Origin: Cryobacterium sp. SO2
GTDB lineage: Bacteria > Actinomycetota > Actinomycetes > Actinomycetales > Microbacteriaceae
Assembly (NCBI RefSeq): GCF_026151165.2
Contig: NZ_CP117849.1
Location: 434,001 to 498,000 of the forward strand
Length of the DNA stretch: 64,000 nucleotides
Reading direction: 5' to 3'
Shown here: positions 7,914-16,978 of the stretch, piece by piece
Numbering within the stretch: the first letter of the stretch is position 1
Layout of the letters: every line of letters starts with the position of its first letter
Position numbers and translations under genes: made by a program
The notes under the pieces: generated by a model
What the model was told of the DNA's origin: nothing
What the model saw: only the letters and a program-made list of their open reading frames with translations
Database searches by the model: none

Positions 7914-8773
7914 CGGTCTCCTCCGATCAGGCGGGCCAGGCGGTTGACGGCGAGCACCACGGCGAGCACCACGATGCCGGGCAGGATGCTCAGCCACCAG
8001 GCGGTGGACACGTAGTCGCGACCGCCGGAGACGAGCGCGCCCCACTCGGGTTCGGGCGGTTGGGCGCCGAAGCCGAGGAAGCTGAGCGCCGAGACGGCCA
8101 GGATGGCGGTGCCGAGTTCGAGGGCGGCCAGCGCGATCACCGGGCGGCCGGCGTTCGGCAGGATGTGGCTGAGCAGGATGCCGGGCCAGCGCACTCCCAG
8201 CGTGCGGGCGGCTTCGACGTACTCGGCGTTGCGCACCCGCACCACCTGGGAGCGCATGATGCGGGCGAACGACCCGGCCGCGCCGAGGCCGACGCCCAGC
8301 GCCACCGACCAGGGGCCGAAGCCGAGGGTGGCGACCACGATCAGGGCCAGCAGGATGCTCGGCACGGCGATGAGCACATCGATGAACCGCATCACGATGA
8401 AGTCGAGGGTGCCTCCCACGAAGCCGGAGATCAGCCCGAGCAGGGCGCCGACGAACACGCCGACCAGCACGGCGGTCCCGGCGGAGGCGAGCGAGAGGAA
8501 GGCGCCGTGCACGACCCGGGAGAACAGGTCACGGCCCAGGTGGTCGGTGCCGAACAGGTAGGTGGCATTCGGGGCCAGCAGCCGGTCGGCCGCGACGCCG
8601 GTGTACGGGTCATGGGTGGCGATGGCGCCGGGCAGCAGCATCATCGCCAGGGCGGCCAGCACGATCAAGCCGGACAGCAGCACGCCGGGGGAGAGGGCCG
8701 TGCGCATCATCGGGGGAAGACGCCGCAGCCGGCGGGGTGTGGGGCTGACGGTGGTCGGAGTGGGGGTGCTCAT
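7910..8773 (-). CDS. Peptide-type ABC transporter permease, DppC/OppC family
   Basis: A 287-residue inner-membrane permease. It has the OppC-type N-terminal helix, the conserved periplasmic motif LFGTDHLGRDLFSRVVHGA that marks the DppC/OppC subfamily, and about six membrane segments including the EAA loop (EYVEAARTLG). The ATG at 8773 overlaps the stop of the preceding permease, and its own stop overlaps the ATPase start, so the three proteins are coupled. Partner of the DppB-type subunit in a heterodimeric channel. Confidence 0.9.
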   Translation of the reverse strand: MSTPTPTTVSPTPRRLRRLPPMMRTALSPGVLLSGLIVLAALAMMLLPGAIATHDPYTGVAADRLLAPNATYLFGTDHLGRDLFSRVVHGAFLSLASAGTAVLVGVFVGALLGLISGFVGGTLDFIVMRFIDVLIAVPSILLALIVVATLGFGPWSVALGVGLGAAGSFARIMRSQVVRVRNAEYVEAARTLGVRWPGILLSHILPNAGRPVIALAALELGTAILAVSALSFLGFGAQPPEPEWGALVSGGRDYVSTAWWLSILPGIVVLAVVLAVNRLARLIGGDR

Positions 8774-9807
8774 GATTCGACCACAGCTTTCTCGCGGGCG
8801 GCGGTGGCTCGGGTGGAGAGGCCCCGGCGGCCGCCCAGAGTGGGCCGGGTGCGCGGGTCGATCAGACCGTAAGAGAGATCGACGAGCAGGTTGACGACGG
8901 AGTAGACGAGCGCGACGATGATCACGACGCCCTGGATGACGTTGGTGTCGCGGGCCAGAACAGCGTCGACGGTGATGCGGCCGATGCCGTCGCGGGAGAA
9001 CACGGTCTCGACCACGGCGGTGCCGCCGGCGAGGTACCCGATCAGCAGGCCCAGGATGGTGACCGACGGCAGCAGGGAGTTGCGCAGCACGTGCCGCAGG
9101 AAGATGGTGCGGGTGGACAGGCCCTTGGCCACCGCGGTGAACACGTACGGGCCGGTCATGGCCTCGAGCACGGCGGCGGAGAAGACCTGGAAGAAGATGG
9201 CGCCGACCGGCAGGGCCAGGGTGATGGCCGGCAGCACCACGCCGAGCGGGTTGCGGCTGCCGGAGGAGGGGAACCAGCCCAGGCCGAAGGAGAACACGCT
9301 GACCAGGACCAGGCCGCTGAGGAATGCGGGCGTGGCCACGCCGAGCGGGGGGATCTGCAGCAGGGTCTGGCGCAGCCAGCGCCACGGGCTGACGAAGGCG
9401 AGGAACGTGATGATGACGGCCGTGACGACGCCGAGCAGCAGCGCCAGTACGGCGACGGCCGCAGTGTTGGGCAGGGCCCTGGCGACCATGTCGGTGACGG
9501 GTTGGCCGGTGGCGATGGAGACGCCCAGGTCGCCGCGGAGGGCGGAGACGAAGTGGCCGAGGTACTGCTGCCAGAGTGAGCCGTCGAGGCCGTACTGGGC
9601 GCGCAGCGCGGCGAGTTCGGCCGGGTCGGTGGTGGTGGCGTCGCCGCCCTTGAGTGAGAGCGCGGCGAGGACCGGGTCGCCGGGCAGGAAGTGGATGAGC
9701 AGGAAGGTGACCGTGTATGTCGCCCAGATCACGAAGGCGAACTGCACGAGTTTCGGGGCGAGATAGCGCACGATGGTGGCCAGTCGGTCTCTGGGGGTGG
9801 GTGCCAC
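8770..9807 (-). CDS. Peptide-type ABC transporter permease, DppB/OppB family
   Basis: A 345-residue inner-membrane permease with the DppB-type N-terminus (first helix, then HFLPGDPVLAALSLKGGDA) and FVSALRGDLGVSIATGQPV before the core membrane domain. The EAA-like loop is near the C-terminal third (AVAKGLSTRTIFLRHVLRN). It follows the binding-protein gene after a 91-base gap that holds a strong hairpin, and overlaps the DppC-type gene by four bases. Confidence 0.9.
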   Translation of the reverse strand: MAPTPRDRLATIVRYLAPKLVQFAFVIWATYTVTFLLIHFLPGDPVLAALSLKGGDATTTDPAELAALRAQYGLDGSLWQQYLGHFVSALRGDLGVSIATGQPVTDMVARALPNTAAVAVLALLLGVVTAVIITFLAFVSPWRWLRQTLLQIPPLGVATPAFLSGLVLVSVFSFGLGWFPSSGSRNPLGVVLPAITLALPVGAIFFQVFSAAVLEAMTGPYVFTAVAKGLSTRTIFLRHVLRNSLLPSVTILGLLIGYLAGGTAVVETVFSRDGIGRITVDAVLARDTNVIQGVVIIVALVYSVVNLLVDLSYGLIDPRTRPTLGGRRGLSTRATAAREKAVVES

Positions 9808-9854
9808 TGGTTCGCTACCTCGGTGTTCGGTGTTCGGTGGTGCTCAGGGGGACA

Positions 9855-9888
9855 AGCGGGCGGCGTCGCTGGAGCAACGCCGCCCGCT
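9855..9888 (-). terminator. Hairpin between binding-protein and permease genes
   Basis: A perfect 12-bp stem, AGCGGGCGGCGT (9855-9866) against ACGCCGCCCGCT (9877-9888), with a 10-base loop, 10 bases after the binding-protein stop. Such hairpins partially terminate or protect the 3' end, giving more binding protein than permease. The same arrangement follows the other three binding-protein genes in this window. Confidence 0.65.
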
Positions 9889-9898
9889 CGGGTGGGGA

Positions 9899-11482
9899 CT
9901 ACTCCGCGATACGCACGTCGTAGAGCACGATGCGGGACGCGGAGTCGAAGGCGACGCCGTCGACGTTCGCGACCGATGCGTGCAGCTGCGTGGTCTCGAG
10001 GGTGGGGATGAGGTAGGCGTTGTCGATGATGAGCTCCTGCGCCTGCTCCACGAGTGCGGAGCGCGCATCCGCGTCGGCCGTGGTGGCCTGCTCGGCGAGC
10101 ACGCTTTCGAGCTCGGCGTCGTCGACGATGGCCCAGTGCGACGAGGCGGCCTGCGAGAACAGCACGCGCAGGGCGTCGGGGTCGGTGCGGGTGAGGGCGG
10201 CGCCGAGGAAGTCGTAGTCGCCGCTGGCGATGGCGCCGAAGAAGTCACCGGCGGTGACCATGTTCAGCGTGAGGTCGATGCCGATCTTCTTCAGCTGCAT
10301 CTGCACGGTCTCCAGAACGTCCTGGGCGTAGAACGCGGTGACCGAGACGCTCAGCTTCACGCCGTCCTTCTCGCGGATGCCGTCGGCGCCTTCAATCCAG
10401 CCGGCGTCGTCGAGCAGCGCCATGGCGGCGTCGGGGTCGTACTCCATCGCATCCGCCTGGCTGTCGAAACCGGTGGTCGAGGAGGTGAGGGCGCTGGTGG
10501 GCGGCTCGGAGTTGGTCGCGCCGGTGAGGGTCTTGATCTCCTCGCGGTCGGTGCCCAGCAGCATGGCGTGGCGCACGGCGTCGTCGGAGACGATCGGGCG
10601 GCTGGTGTTGGGGATCAGGCTGTTCGGCACACCGGTGTTCGCCTGGGAGTACAGGTTGAAGTCGTCGGTGTCGAAGCGGGCCTCATCGGCGTACGGCAGG
10701 TCCTGGATGATGTCGAACTCGCCGGACTCCAGCCCGCCGGTGCGCACGCCGTTCTCGGTGATGATCGGGAACTCGATGGTGCTCACCAGAGCTTCGCCGG
10801 AGTGCTCGCGCAGGGTGGACGCCCAGTCGTAGCCGGCGCGCTTGACGATGACGACGGAGTCGTTGGGCACGTAGGAGTCGTAGACGAACGGGCCGGAGCC
10901 GATGACGCTCTGGCAGCGTTCCTCGGCGGTCGCGGCGGTGCTCGCCTCGGCGACGAGGCCGAGGGTCATGGTGGAGGTGCCCTGAAGGAACTGGGCGTTG
11001 GGGGTGGAGAAGTTGACCGTGAGGGTCGAGTCGTCGGAGACGACGGTGTCCTCGTAACCGGCGAGGTACTGCGAGGCCAGGGAGGCCGCGGAGCCGAGCG
11101 CCGCGAGGGCGTCGAAGTTGGCCTTGACGACCTCGGCGGTGAGTGCGGTGTCGTCGCTGAAGGTGACGTCGTCGCGCAGGGTGAAGGTGAAGGCGGTGAG
11201 GTCGTCGTTGGTCTCGAAGCTCTCGGCGAGCCAGGGCACGATCTCGCCGGTGTCGGCGTTCTGGTCGGTGAGGGAGTCGACCACCTGGCGGCCGATGTTC
11301 AGGGCGGTGGTCATCGACGTCTGCTGCGGGTCGAGGCAGGTGGGGTCTTCCTTGATGGCGAAGATCACGGTGTCTTCGGCCGAGGCGAGGGGGGTGCTGC
11401 AGGCGGCGAGCAGGCCGACCGTCGCCAGAGCGGCGACGGGGGCGGCGACCCACCGGGAGAACTGGGGAGTGCTACGGGACAT
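9899..11482 (-). CDS. ABC transporter substrate-binding lipoprotein, family 5 (peptide/nickel type)
   Basis: A 527-residue extracytoplasmic binding protein (SBP_bac_5). The N-terminus is a lipoprotein signal peptide with lipobox LAAC (C28), so it is anchored to the membrane outer face. The family signature region near residue 60-90 (TALNIGRQVVDSLTDQ, then WLAESFETNDDLTAFTFTLRDDVTFSD) is clear. First gene of the transporter proper, 119 bases after the amidohydrolase gene. Ligand unknown; the neighbouring prolidase-like amidohydrolase suggests peptides or acylated amino compounds (inference). Confidence 0.9.
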   Translation of the reverse strand: MSRSTPQFSRWVAAPVAALATVGLLAACSTPLASAEDTVIFAIKEDPTCLDPQQTSMTTALNIGRQVVDSLTDQNADTGEIVPWLAESFETNDDLTAFTFTLRDDVTFSDDTALTAEVVKANFDALAALGSAASLASQYLAGYEDTVVSDDSTLTVNFSTPNAQFLQGTSTMTLGLVAEASTAATAEERCQSVIGSGPFVYDSYVPNDSVVIVKRAGYDWASTLREHSGEALVSTIEFPIITENGVRTGGLESGEFDIIQDLPYADEARFDTDDFNLYSQANTGVPNSLIPNTSRPIVSDDAVRHAMLLGTDREEIKTLTGATNSEPPTSALTSSTTGFDSQADAMEYDPDAAMALLDDAGWIEGADGIREKDGVKLSVSVTAFYAQDVLETVQMQLKKIGIDLTLNMVTAGDFFGAIASGDYDFLGAALTRTDPDALRVLFSQAASSHWAIVDDAELESVLAEQATTADADARSALVEQAQELIIDNAYLIPTLETTQLHASVANVDGVAFDSASRIVLYDVRIAE

Positions 11483-11601
11483 TCGTAAGTGCCTTTCACG
11501 TGCGGGGTGCGATGCGGGGCTGGTGCGGTGCGGTGCGGTGCTGGTGCTGCTGTGCTGGTGCTGCGGGGGGAACCGGCGGTGCCGGAGACTGTGGGGCGGG
11601 C

Positions 11602-12816
11602 CTAGCGGGCGGTGGCTGCGCCGGGCAGCTCGCCGAAGACCAGCCGGCCGCGTGAGACAACGGCGACGATGTTGTCGACGTTGAGGTCGTCGATGTTGCG
11701 GGCCGGGTGGCCGCGCAGCACCACGAAGTCGGCGCCGAAGCCGGCGGCGAGGGTGCCCACCCGGGCGCCGAGCCCGATGGCGTCGGCGGCGTCGGAGGTG
11801 GCGGCGCGCAGGGCGCGTTCAGCGCTCCAGCCGAACATGGCACGCATCAGGCGTACCTCCTCGTGCTGGTCGCCGAACTTGACCATGACGCCGTTGGCGT
11901 CGGTGCCGAGCACGAACCGGATGCCGGCGGCCCCGGCGCCGCTGAAGCCGGCGTTCCTCTGGGCCACGACCTCTTTGGCCTTCTCCTGCGCCTCGGCGGG
12001 AACGGGCACCCGGCCGTCGGCGATGGCGTCGTTGATCATCAGGGTCGGCGCGATCGGCAGGTTGCGTTCCAGCAACGTGTCGAAATGCGCGGGAGTGATG
12101 CCGGTGCCGTGCTCGATGGAGTCGACGCCTTCGGCCAGGGCGATGTCGACGCCGATCGTGCTGTGGGTGTGTGCGGCGACGAGCATGCCCAGCGCGTGTG
12201 CCTCGTCGATGGTGGTGGCGATCTCGGCGTTGGTCTGGTTGCGCCAGCCCACCCGGTCGCCCATCGACAGCACCCCGCCGCTGGTGTAGATCTTCACGCC
12301 GTGGGCACCGCTGCGGGCCCACTGCCTGACGAGCTTGCGGCACTCGTCCGGGCTGTCGGCCACGGGCGGGCGGTGCGGGTAGTGCGGCGGCACGAACAGG
12401 TCGCCGTGCCCGGCTGTCATGCCCACCTGGCCGTGCACGATGAGGCGGGGTCCGTCCTGGATGCCTTCCTCGAAGATCCGGCTGACGGCCAGGTGGGTGG
12501 CGTCGCCGCCGAGGTCGCGCAGGGTGGTCACGCCGGCTCTGGCGGCGCGCTGGGCGTTGGCGGCGATGTGGAACACGCGCTCCTCGGCCGGGGTGATCAG
12601 CGGCCAGGTGGACCAGTCGACCGACCGGGAGCCCGAATATGCCCCGAGGTGCACATGAGTGTCGACCAGGCCGGGGATGATGCTGTACTCGGCCAGTGCG
12701 CCGTCGGCATCCGTGGCCGGTTCGAGGCCGACGATGTTGTCGCCGTCCCAGCTGAGCCGGCTGACGCCGCGGTCGGTGTGGCCGTCCCAGACGGCGATGC
12801 CGGTGATCTCGCGCAT
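11602..12816 (-). CDS. Prolidase/imidazolonepropionase-like metal-dependent amidohydrolase
   Basis: A 404-residue amidohydrolase-superfamily enzyme of the group containing Xaa-Arg/Xaa-Pro dipeptidases and imidazolonepropionase-like proteins. Metal-site motifs are visible: HxH in GLVDTHVHLGAY, the bridging lysine in HGVKIYTSGG, AAHTHSTIG, SIEHGTGI and the final aspartate in VLGTDANG. ATG at 12816 chosen because family similarity begins there; the frame stays open upstream without similarity. It lies upstream of a peptide-type importer on the same strand (119-base gap), so it probably hydrolyses the imported compound in the cytosol. Confidence 0.82.
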   Translation of the reverse strand: MREITGIAVWDGHTDRGVSRLSWDGDNIVGLEPATDADGALAEYSIIPGLVDTHVHLGAYSGSRSVDWSTWPLITPAEERVFHIAANAQRAARAGVTTLRDLGGDATHLAVSRIFEEGIQDGPRLIVHGQVGMTAGHGDLFVPPHYPHRPPVADSPDECRKLVRQWARSGAHGVKIYTSGGVLSMGDRVGWRNQTNAEIATTIDEAHALGMLVAAHTHSTIGVDIALAEGVDSIEHGTGITPAHFDTLLERNLPIAPTLMINDAIADGRVPVPAEAQEKAKEVVAQRNAGFSGAGAAGIRFVLGTDANGVMVKFGDQHEEVRLMRAMFGWSAERALRAATSDAADAIGLGARVGTLAAGFGADFVVLRGHPARNIDDLNVDNIVAVVSRGRLVFGELPGAATAR

Positions 12817-13230
12817 CACAGCAGGCACCTGGCAGCGCTGTCGGGGGAGGAGAGAGCAGGCATGGCGGCAACTTTCGCGAGGACGAGGAGCGGCCAAGCT
12901 GCCGCACAGAAGGGGATCCCAGCCGGTCGGGGTCTGGGGATGCCTCCAGTCAAGCAAGCCGGTGCGGGTTCTGGCAATCGTGGTCCGTACAAGAAAACGG
13001 CCGCCGATGTTGTGGGTTGTTGGTCGATCGACCGAACAGGTTTCGGGGTGATTACGCCATGTGCCGAACGCGTTACCCCTCGGAGGAACCACCGAAGACC
13101 GCGGTGGGCGGGCCGGGCAACGTTGGCGAATCGTACGAAGGCCCGGCCGGAGCAACTGTGCTTAGCTCGACTGGCCTCGGAGGAACCTCCGCGGATTGAC
13201 CGGTACGAGCTGCGCGGAGGTAGCGAAGGA
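12817..13230. promoter_or_regulatory. Divergent control region, with palindrome GGTCGATCGACC
   Basis: A 414-base gap between the leftward amidohydrolase and the rightward PPC-domain gene, with no convincing gene. It contains the perfect 12-bp palindrome GGTCGATCGACC at 13022-13033, which could be an operator. CGGAGGAACC occurs twice, at 13081-13090 and near 13179; the second copy forms the dyad CGGAGGAACCTCCG. No promoter boxes were assigned. Confidence 0.4.
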
Positions 13231-13695
13231 ATGTTCAGCACCGAGCTCGTGGGCGGCCGCCGCATCGCGGTGGTTCTGCAGCCGGGCGACGACATTTTCG
13301 GCGCCCTCGGCGAGGCCTGCCGGGCGCACGGGATCGAACAGGGCTATCTGCCGGTCTTCCTCGGCGCGTTCACCGAGGTGTCCCTGATCGGCACCTGCCT
13401 GCCCGTTGACGACGAGGACCTGCCGATGAAGGATTCGGTGCGGCTGACCAATGTGGAGGGCACCGGCTCCGGCACCATCGCCTGGGATGCCGACAGCTCG
13501 AGCGTGCAGGTGCACCTACATGTCGCTATCGGCATGAAGTCCAAGTCGGCGGAAGCCCACGCCGGCCACCTGCTCGGCGGAACCGTGCACTATGTGACGG
13601 AAGTCGTCGTCGAGGAGGTGCTCGCACCGCGGTTCCTGCGGCGGGCCGACCCGGCCGCGCACAATATCCCAAACCTGGTCTTCGCCCCGGTCTGA
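13231..13695 (+). CDS. PPC (DUF296) domain protein
   Basis: A 154-residue single-domain protein of the 'plants and prokaryotes conserved' (PPC/DUF296) family. Typical blocks are FGALGEACRAHGIEQGYLPVFLGAF, the metal-site-like region SVQVHLHVAIGMKSKSAEAHAGHLLGG and VTEVVVEEVL. In plants the domain is joined to AT-hooks; bacterial stand-alone members form trimers of unknown function. The ATG at 13231 fits the family N-terminus, with GAGG 10 bases upstream. It is divergent from the amidohydrolase/peptide importer and convergent with the broken PucR-type regulator, which may link it to that locus (inference). Confidence 0.75.
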   Translation: MFSTELVGGRRIAVVLQPGDDIFGALGEACRAHGIEQGYLPVFLGAFTEVSLIGTCLPVDDEDLPMKDSVRLTNVEGTGSGTIAWDADSSSVQVHLHVAIGMKSKSAEAHAGHLLGGTVHYVTEVVVEEVLAPRFLRRADPAAHNIPNLVFAPV

Positions 13696-13740
13696 CCCCC
13701 TCGCCCTCGCGCGTCGCGCTGGTTTCGCTGGTCTCGCGGG

Positions 13741-15331
13741 TCAGGCGTCGGGGTCGCGCGGCTCCGCGCACTCCAGGGCGAGGAAGAAATCCACCCGGTC
13801 GCGCATGCTGGCCAGGTCGCGCTGGGTGAGGGTTTCGATGCGGCCCACCCGGTAACGCAGCGTATTGACGTGCACGTGCAGGTCGCTCGCGGCCTGCTGC
13901 CAGGCGCAGCCGGAGTCCAGGAACGCCCGCAGGGTGCGCACCAGATCGGAGCCGTGCCTGGCGTCGTAGTCCACCAGCGGCGAGAGCATGGCCTGGGCGA
14001 ACGTCTGCCGCACCCGGTCGGACAGCAGCGCGAGCAGGGCGTCGTGCGAGGGCAGGTCCGCGCCCGTCGACCAGCGGATGGGCGCGGACCCGGGGATCGC
14101 GCGCATCCGCCCCCTGGCGACGAGCAGAGCGGAGTGCAGCTGGCCGACACTGGTGGTGGGGTCGCTGATGCCGATGCGCAACCGGCGTGCGCCGAGCAGC
14201 GCCCGCTGGCCGTCGGCCGGCCGGTCGAGCAGTCGCACCAGCGAATCGGCGGTGGGGTCTGCGCCGTTGACGAGCAGCACCACCTCGGCGCCCGGCGCGG
14301 CGCCGGCCGGGGTCAGGTCGCCGAGCTCGCTGCCGATGAGCAGGTGGTCGGCGTCCTCGACGCATGCCACGCACGGCTTCGAGCACCGCCCGGGCGGGGT
14401 AGCCGGCATCGTCGACGACCGCCGTGACCACGGTGATGGGCAGATTGGGGTCGGCGCCGAGCATCCGCAGTCGCGCGGCGGCCTCACCAGGAACCGCGCC
14501 GCCGGCCAGCAGGGTGCCGACCAGCTCGGCGGCCTGTCGTTCGGCGGCCCGGCGGCGGTCGTTCGCGATTTCGAGTTCCACCCGGATGACGAGCACGAGC
14601 GAGCCCAGCACGCGCACCATGTCGTCGGAGAAGGTGCGGTGGTCGCCGCGGCAGACGAGAAAACCGGCCGGGCCGTCGCCGACGATCGGGTAGACCGAGC
14701 CAGGACGCCCGCTCTCGTCCGGCAGCACGAAGACGTCCCCGGATTCGTCGAGGGCCGCGTTCCAGACCGCGCCGATGCGTTCGGTGCTGGGCGCCTGGCC
14801 TACCATGGCGGTCACGGTGCCGTCCGCCTCGAGCAGCCAGCAATCCACGGCGAACTCGGTGTAGAACATGCGCAGGGCACCCTGGGCGCCCTGGCCGGAG
14901 GCGAGGCTGTCGAGCAGGTCCCTGGTGAACGCCGCGGCGCGGGAATCCGTGCCGGCGTCGGCGCTGATCGCGGACTCGATGTAGGAACTGATGGACTTGA
15001 ACGAGACGTCGGCCGAGGTCGTGAGCAGCACGATGTGCCGGCTGCGGCAGGCGGTGACGATGTAGTCGGGGATCTCGCCGATCAGGATCCGGCCGACCAC
15101 GAGCACGGCGACCTCCTTGGCGGCTAGCTCGGAGACGAAGACCTCGGCGCTGTCCGGCCCGGTGGCCCACTGGGCGCCGGTGAGCACGAGGTCGCCCTCG
15201 GAGAGGAACCGGCCGGGGCGGGGCAGGTCGATGATGTACGAGCCCTTGACCTCGCGTTCGAGCATCGCCGGTTCGGCCCAGGCCACCGAGAGGCCGAGCT
15301 CTGTGCGATCGAGCAGATCGAGTACTCTCAC
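13741..15331 (-). pseudogene. PucR/CdaR-family transcriptional regulator, apparently frameshifted
   Basis: Two overlapping frames together make one roughly 530-residue PucR-type regulator. The first frame, from a GTG at 15331, encodes the N-terminal sensory domain (MRVLDLLDRTELGLSV, later FKSISSYIESA) and the central region up to about LEAVRGM. At about 14362 one extra base shifts the reading. The second frame resumes with VEDADHLLIGSEL and runs to the stop at 13741, including the C-terminal helix-turn-helix (WQQAASDLHVHVNTLRYRVGRIETL). Read as is, the protein loses its DNA-binding domain and runs on to 13526. This may be a true mutation or a sequencing error. Members often control purine, amino acid or peptide catabolism. 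Confidence 0.75.
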
Positions 15332-15439
15332 CGCACGACCCTTCAGGCTCCGAGTTCACCGCAGGTCAGACGTGCGGTGGGAACGGCCGGCCTGGCGTTC
15401 CCGTTGCCGCCAGTTTACGTGGCGGCTCGCGGGAGCGGT

Positions 15440-16522
15440 CTAGCCGAACAGGCGCGGGCGCAGCCACAGTGCCACGTAGACCAGAGCGATCAGCGCCGGC
15501 ACCTCGATGAGCGGGCCCACGATTCCCGCCAGGGCCTGACCGCTGGTGGCGCCGAAGGTGCCGATGGCCACGGCGATGGCCAGCTCGAAGTTGTTGCCGG
15601 CGGCCGTGAACGCCAGCGTGGCCGTGCGGGCGTACGACAGTCCGGCCAGGCGGCCGGTTGCAATGCCCGCGGCGAACATCACCGCGAAGTAGGCCAGCAG
15701 CGGCAGCGCGATGCGCACCACGTCGAGCGGCCGGTCGATCACCTGGCGACCCTGCAGGGCGAAGAGCAGCACGATCGTGAAGAGCAGGCCGTAGAGCGCG
15801 AACGGGCCCACCCTGGGCAGGAACCGGCCCTCGTACCAGGCTCGGCCGCGGGTGGCCTCGCCGATCCGGCGGGACAGATAGCCGGCCACGAGCGGGATGC
15901 CCAGGAACACCAGCACGCTGGCGGTGATCGCCCCGATCGAGAACTCGGCGCTGGTCGTGGCCAGGCCGAGCCAGGCCGGCAGCACCTGCAGGTAGAACCA
16001 GCCGAGGGCGGCGAACGCGAGCACCTGGAACACCGAGTTGACCGCGACGAGGAACGCGGCGGCCTCCCGGTCGCCGCAGGCCAGATCGTTCCAGATGAGC
16101 ACCATGGCGATGCAGCGGGCCAGTCCCACGATGATCAGGCCGGTGCGGTACTCGGGTAGGTCGGGCAGGAAGACCCAGGCCAGCGCGAACATCAGGGCCG
16201 GCCCCACGAGCCAGTTGAGCAGCAGGGACGACACCAGCAGGCGGCGATCGCCGGCCACCGCGCGGGCATCCGAGTAGCGCACCTTGGCGAGCACGGGGTA
16301 CATCATCACCAGCAGGCCCACCGCGATCGGCACGCTCACCGAGCCGATCGAGAAGGCGTGCAACAGGTCTCCGACACCGGGCGCGACCACCGCCAGCAGC
16401 AGGCCGAGGCCCATCGCGAGCAGGATCCACACCGGCAGCAGCCGGTCGGTGCGGCCGAGGTGAGCGGGGGCGGCGGTCACGGCTTCGGTGGGTACTGCCG
16501 GGGTCTGCGCTGCTGTGGTCAT
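15440..16522 (-). CDS. acr3: ACR3-family arsenite efflux permease
   Basis: A 360-residue integral membrane protein with about ten helices, the usual ACR3 size. The family signature GLARCIAMVLIWNDLACGD carries the cysteine (C137) known to be essential in ACR3 transporters, and the GNNFELAIAVAIGTFG and IEVPALIALVY blocks near the C-terminus are also typical. It exports arsenite using the membrane potential or proton gradient. The ATG at 16522 is divergent from arsR (96-base gap with the operator candidate). arsC, which makes its substrate, is 9.4 kb away. Confidence 0.94.
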   Translation of the reverse strand: MTTAAQTPAVPTEAVTAAPAHLGRTDRLLPVWILLAMGLGLLLAVVAPGVGDLLHAFSIGSVSVPIAVGLLVMMYPVLAKVRYSDARAVAGDRRLLVSSLLLNWLVGPALMFALAWVFLPDLPEYRTGLIIVGLARCIAMVLIWNDLACGDREAAAFLVAVNSVFQVLAFAALGWFYLQVLPAWLGLATTSAEFSIGAITASVLVFLGIPLVAGYLSRRIGEATRGRAWYEGRFLPRVGPFALYGLLFTIVLLFALQGRQVIDRPLDVVRIALPLLAYFAVMFAAGIATGRLAGLSYARTATLAFTAAGNNFELAIAVAIGTFGATSGQALAGIVGPLIEVPALIALVYVALWLRPRLFG

Positions 16523-16582
16523 GGAGCTCCGTCGATGGCGGCTGGGAAATAGATGAACGTCGATATTGAGTGTGGCGAGCGC

Positions 16583-16598
16583 ATCGATGGATGTCAAT
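16583..16598. promoter_or_regulatory. Candidate ArsR operator in the acr3/arsR gap
   Basis: ATCGATGGATGTCAAT, an ATYGA-N6-TCRAT inverted repeat matching the arsC upstream site at 13 of 16 bases, the differences lying in the N6 spacer. It is 20 bases before the arsR start. CAGAAT at 16607-16612 lies at -12 to -7 if transcription starts at the arsR ATG, which would make arsR leaderless. Confidence 0.55.
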
Positions 16599-16618
16599 TC
16601 ACGTGGCAGAATGAGGGG

Positions 16619-16978
16619 ATGGCGAACGTTGAACTCCTGCGGTCCCCCGCGGATGCCGCGGCGGCGGACTGCTGCGCCGCACCCGTGCGCGAGGCGCTCG
16701 CCGCCGAGGGCGCGGAGAAGCTCGCGCGCACGCTCAAGGCCATCGCCGACCCGGCCCGGCTTCGGCTGATCTCGATGGTCGCCGCGCACGACGACGCCGA
16801 GGCGTGCGTCTGCGATCTCACCGAACCCCTCGGCCTGAGTCAGCCCACGGTCTCCCACCACCTCAAGGTGCTGGTGGATGCGGGAATCCTCTCGCGCGAC
16901 AAGCGCGGCACCTGGGCCTATTACCGGCTCGTGCCCGGTGCCCTCGACAGCCTGGCCCACTCCGTCCTCACGGTCTGA
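16619..16978 (+). CDS. arsR: ArsR-family arsenite-responsive repressor
   Basis: A 119-residue winged-helix repressor. The metal site CxC is C63-V-C65 in EACVCDLTEPLG, directly before the recognition helix LSQPTVSHHLKVL; a CC pair at residues 18-19 may supply a further thiol ligand for As(III). The ATG at 16619 is preferred over an in-frame ATG at 16553, because the operator candidate would otherwise fall inside the gene. The GAGGGG directly abutting the ATG has no usable spacing, so leaderless translation is possible. Probably represses itself, acr3 and arsC. Confidence 0.9.
   Translation: MANVELLRSPADAAAADCCAAPVREALAAEGAEKLARTLKAIADPARLRLISMVAAHDDAEACVCDLTEPLGLSQPTVSHHLKVLVDAGILSRDKRGTWAYYRLVPGALDSLAHSVLTV

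Noticed and set aside
13118..13125. CAACGTTG in the amidohydrolase/PPC gap as another LacI operator
   Set aside because: Only the 8-mer core matches; the flanks GG/GC do not extend the palindrome as in the arabinan locus, and one chance hit per window of this size is expected.
16553..16618. Upstream ATG for arsR
   Set aside because: It would place the operator candidate inside the coding region and add residues unlike any ArsR N-terminus.
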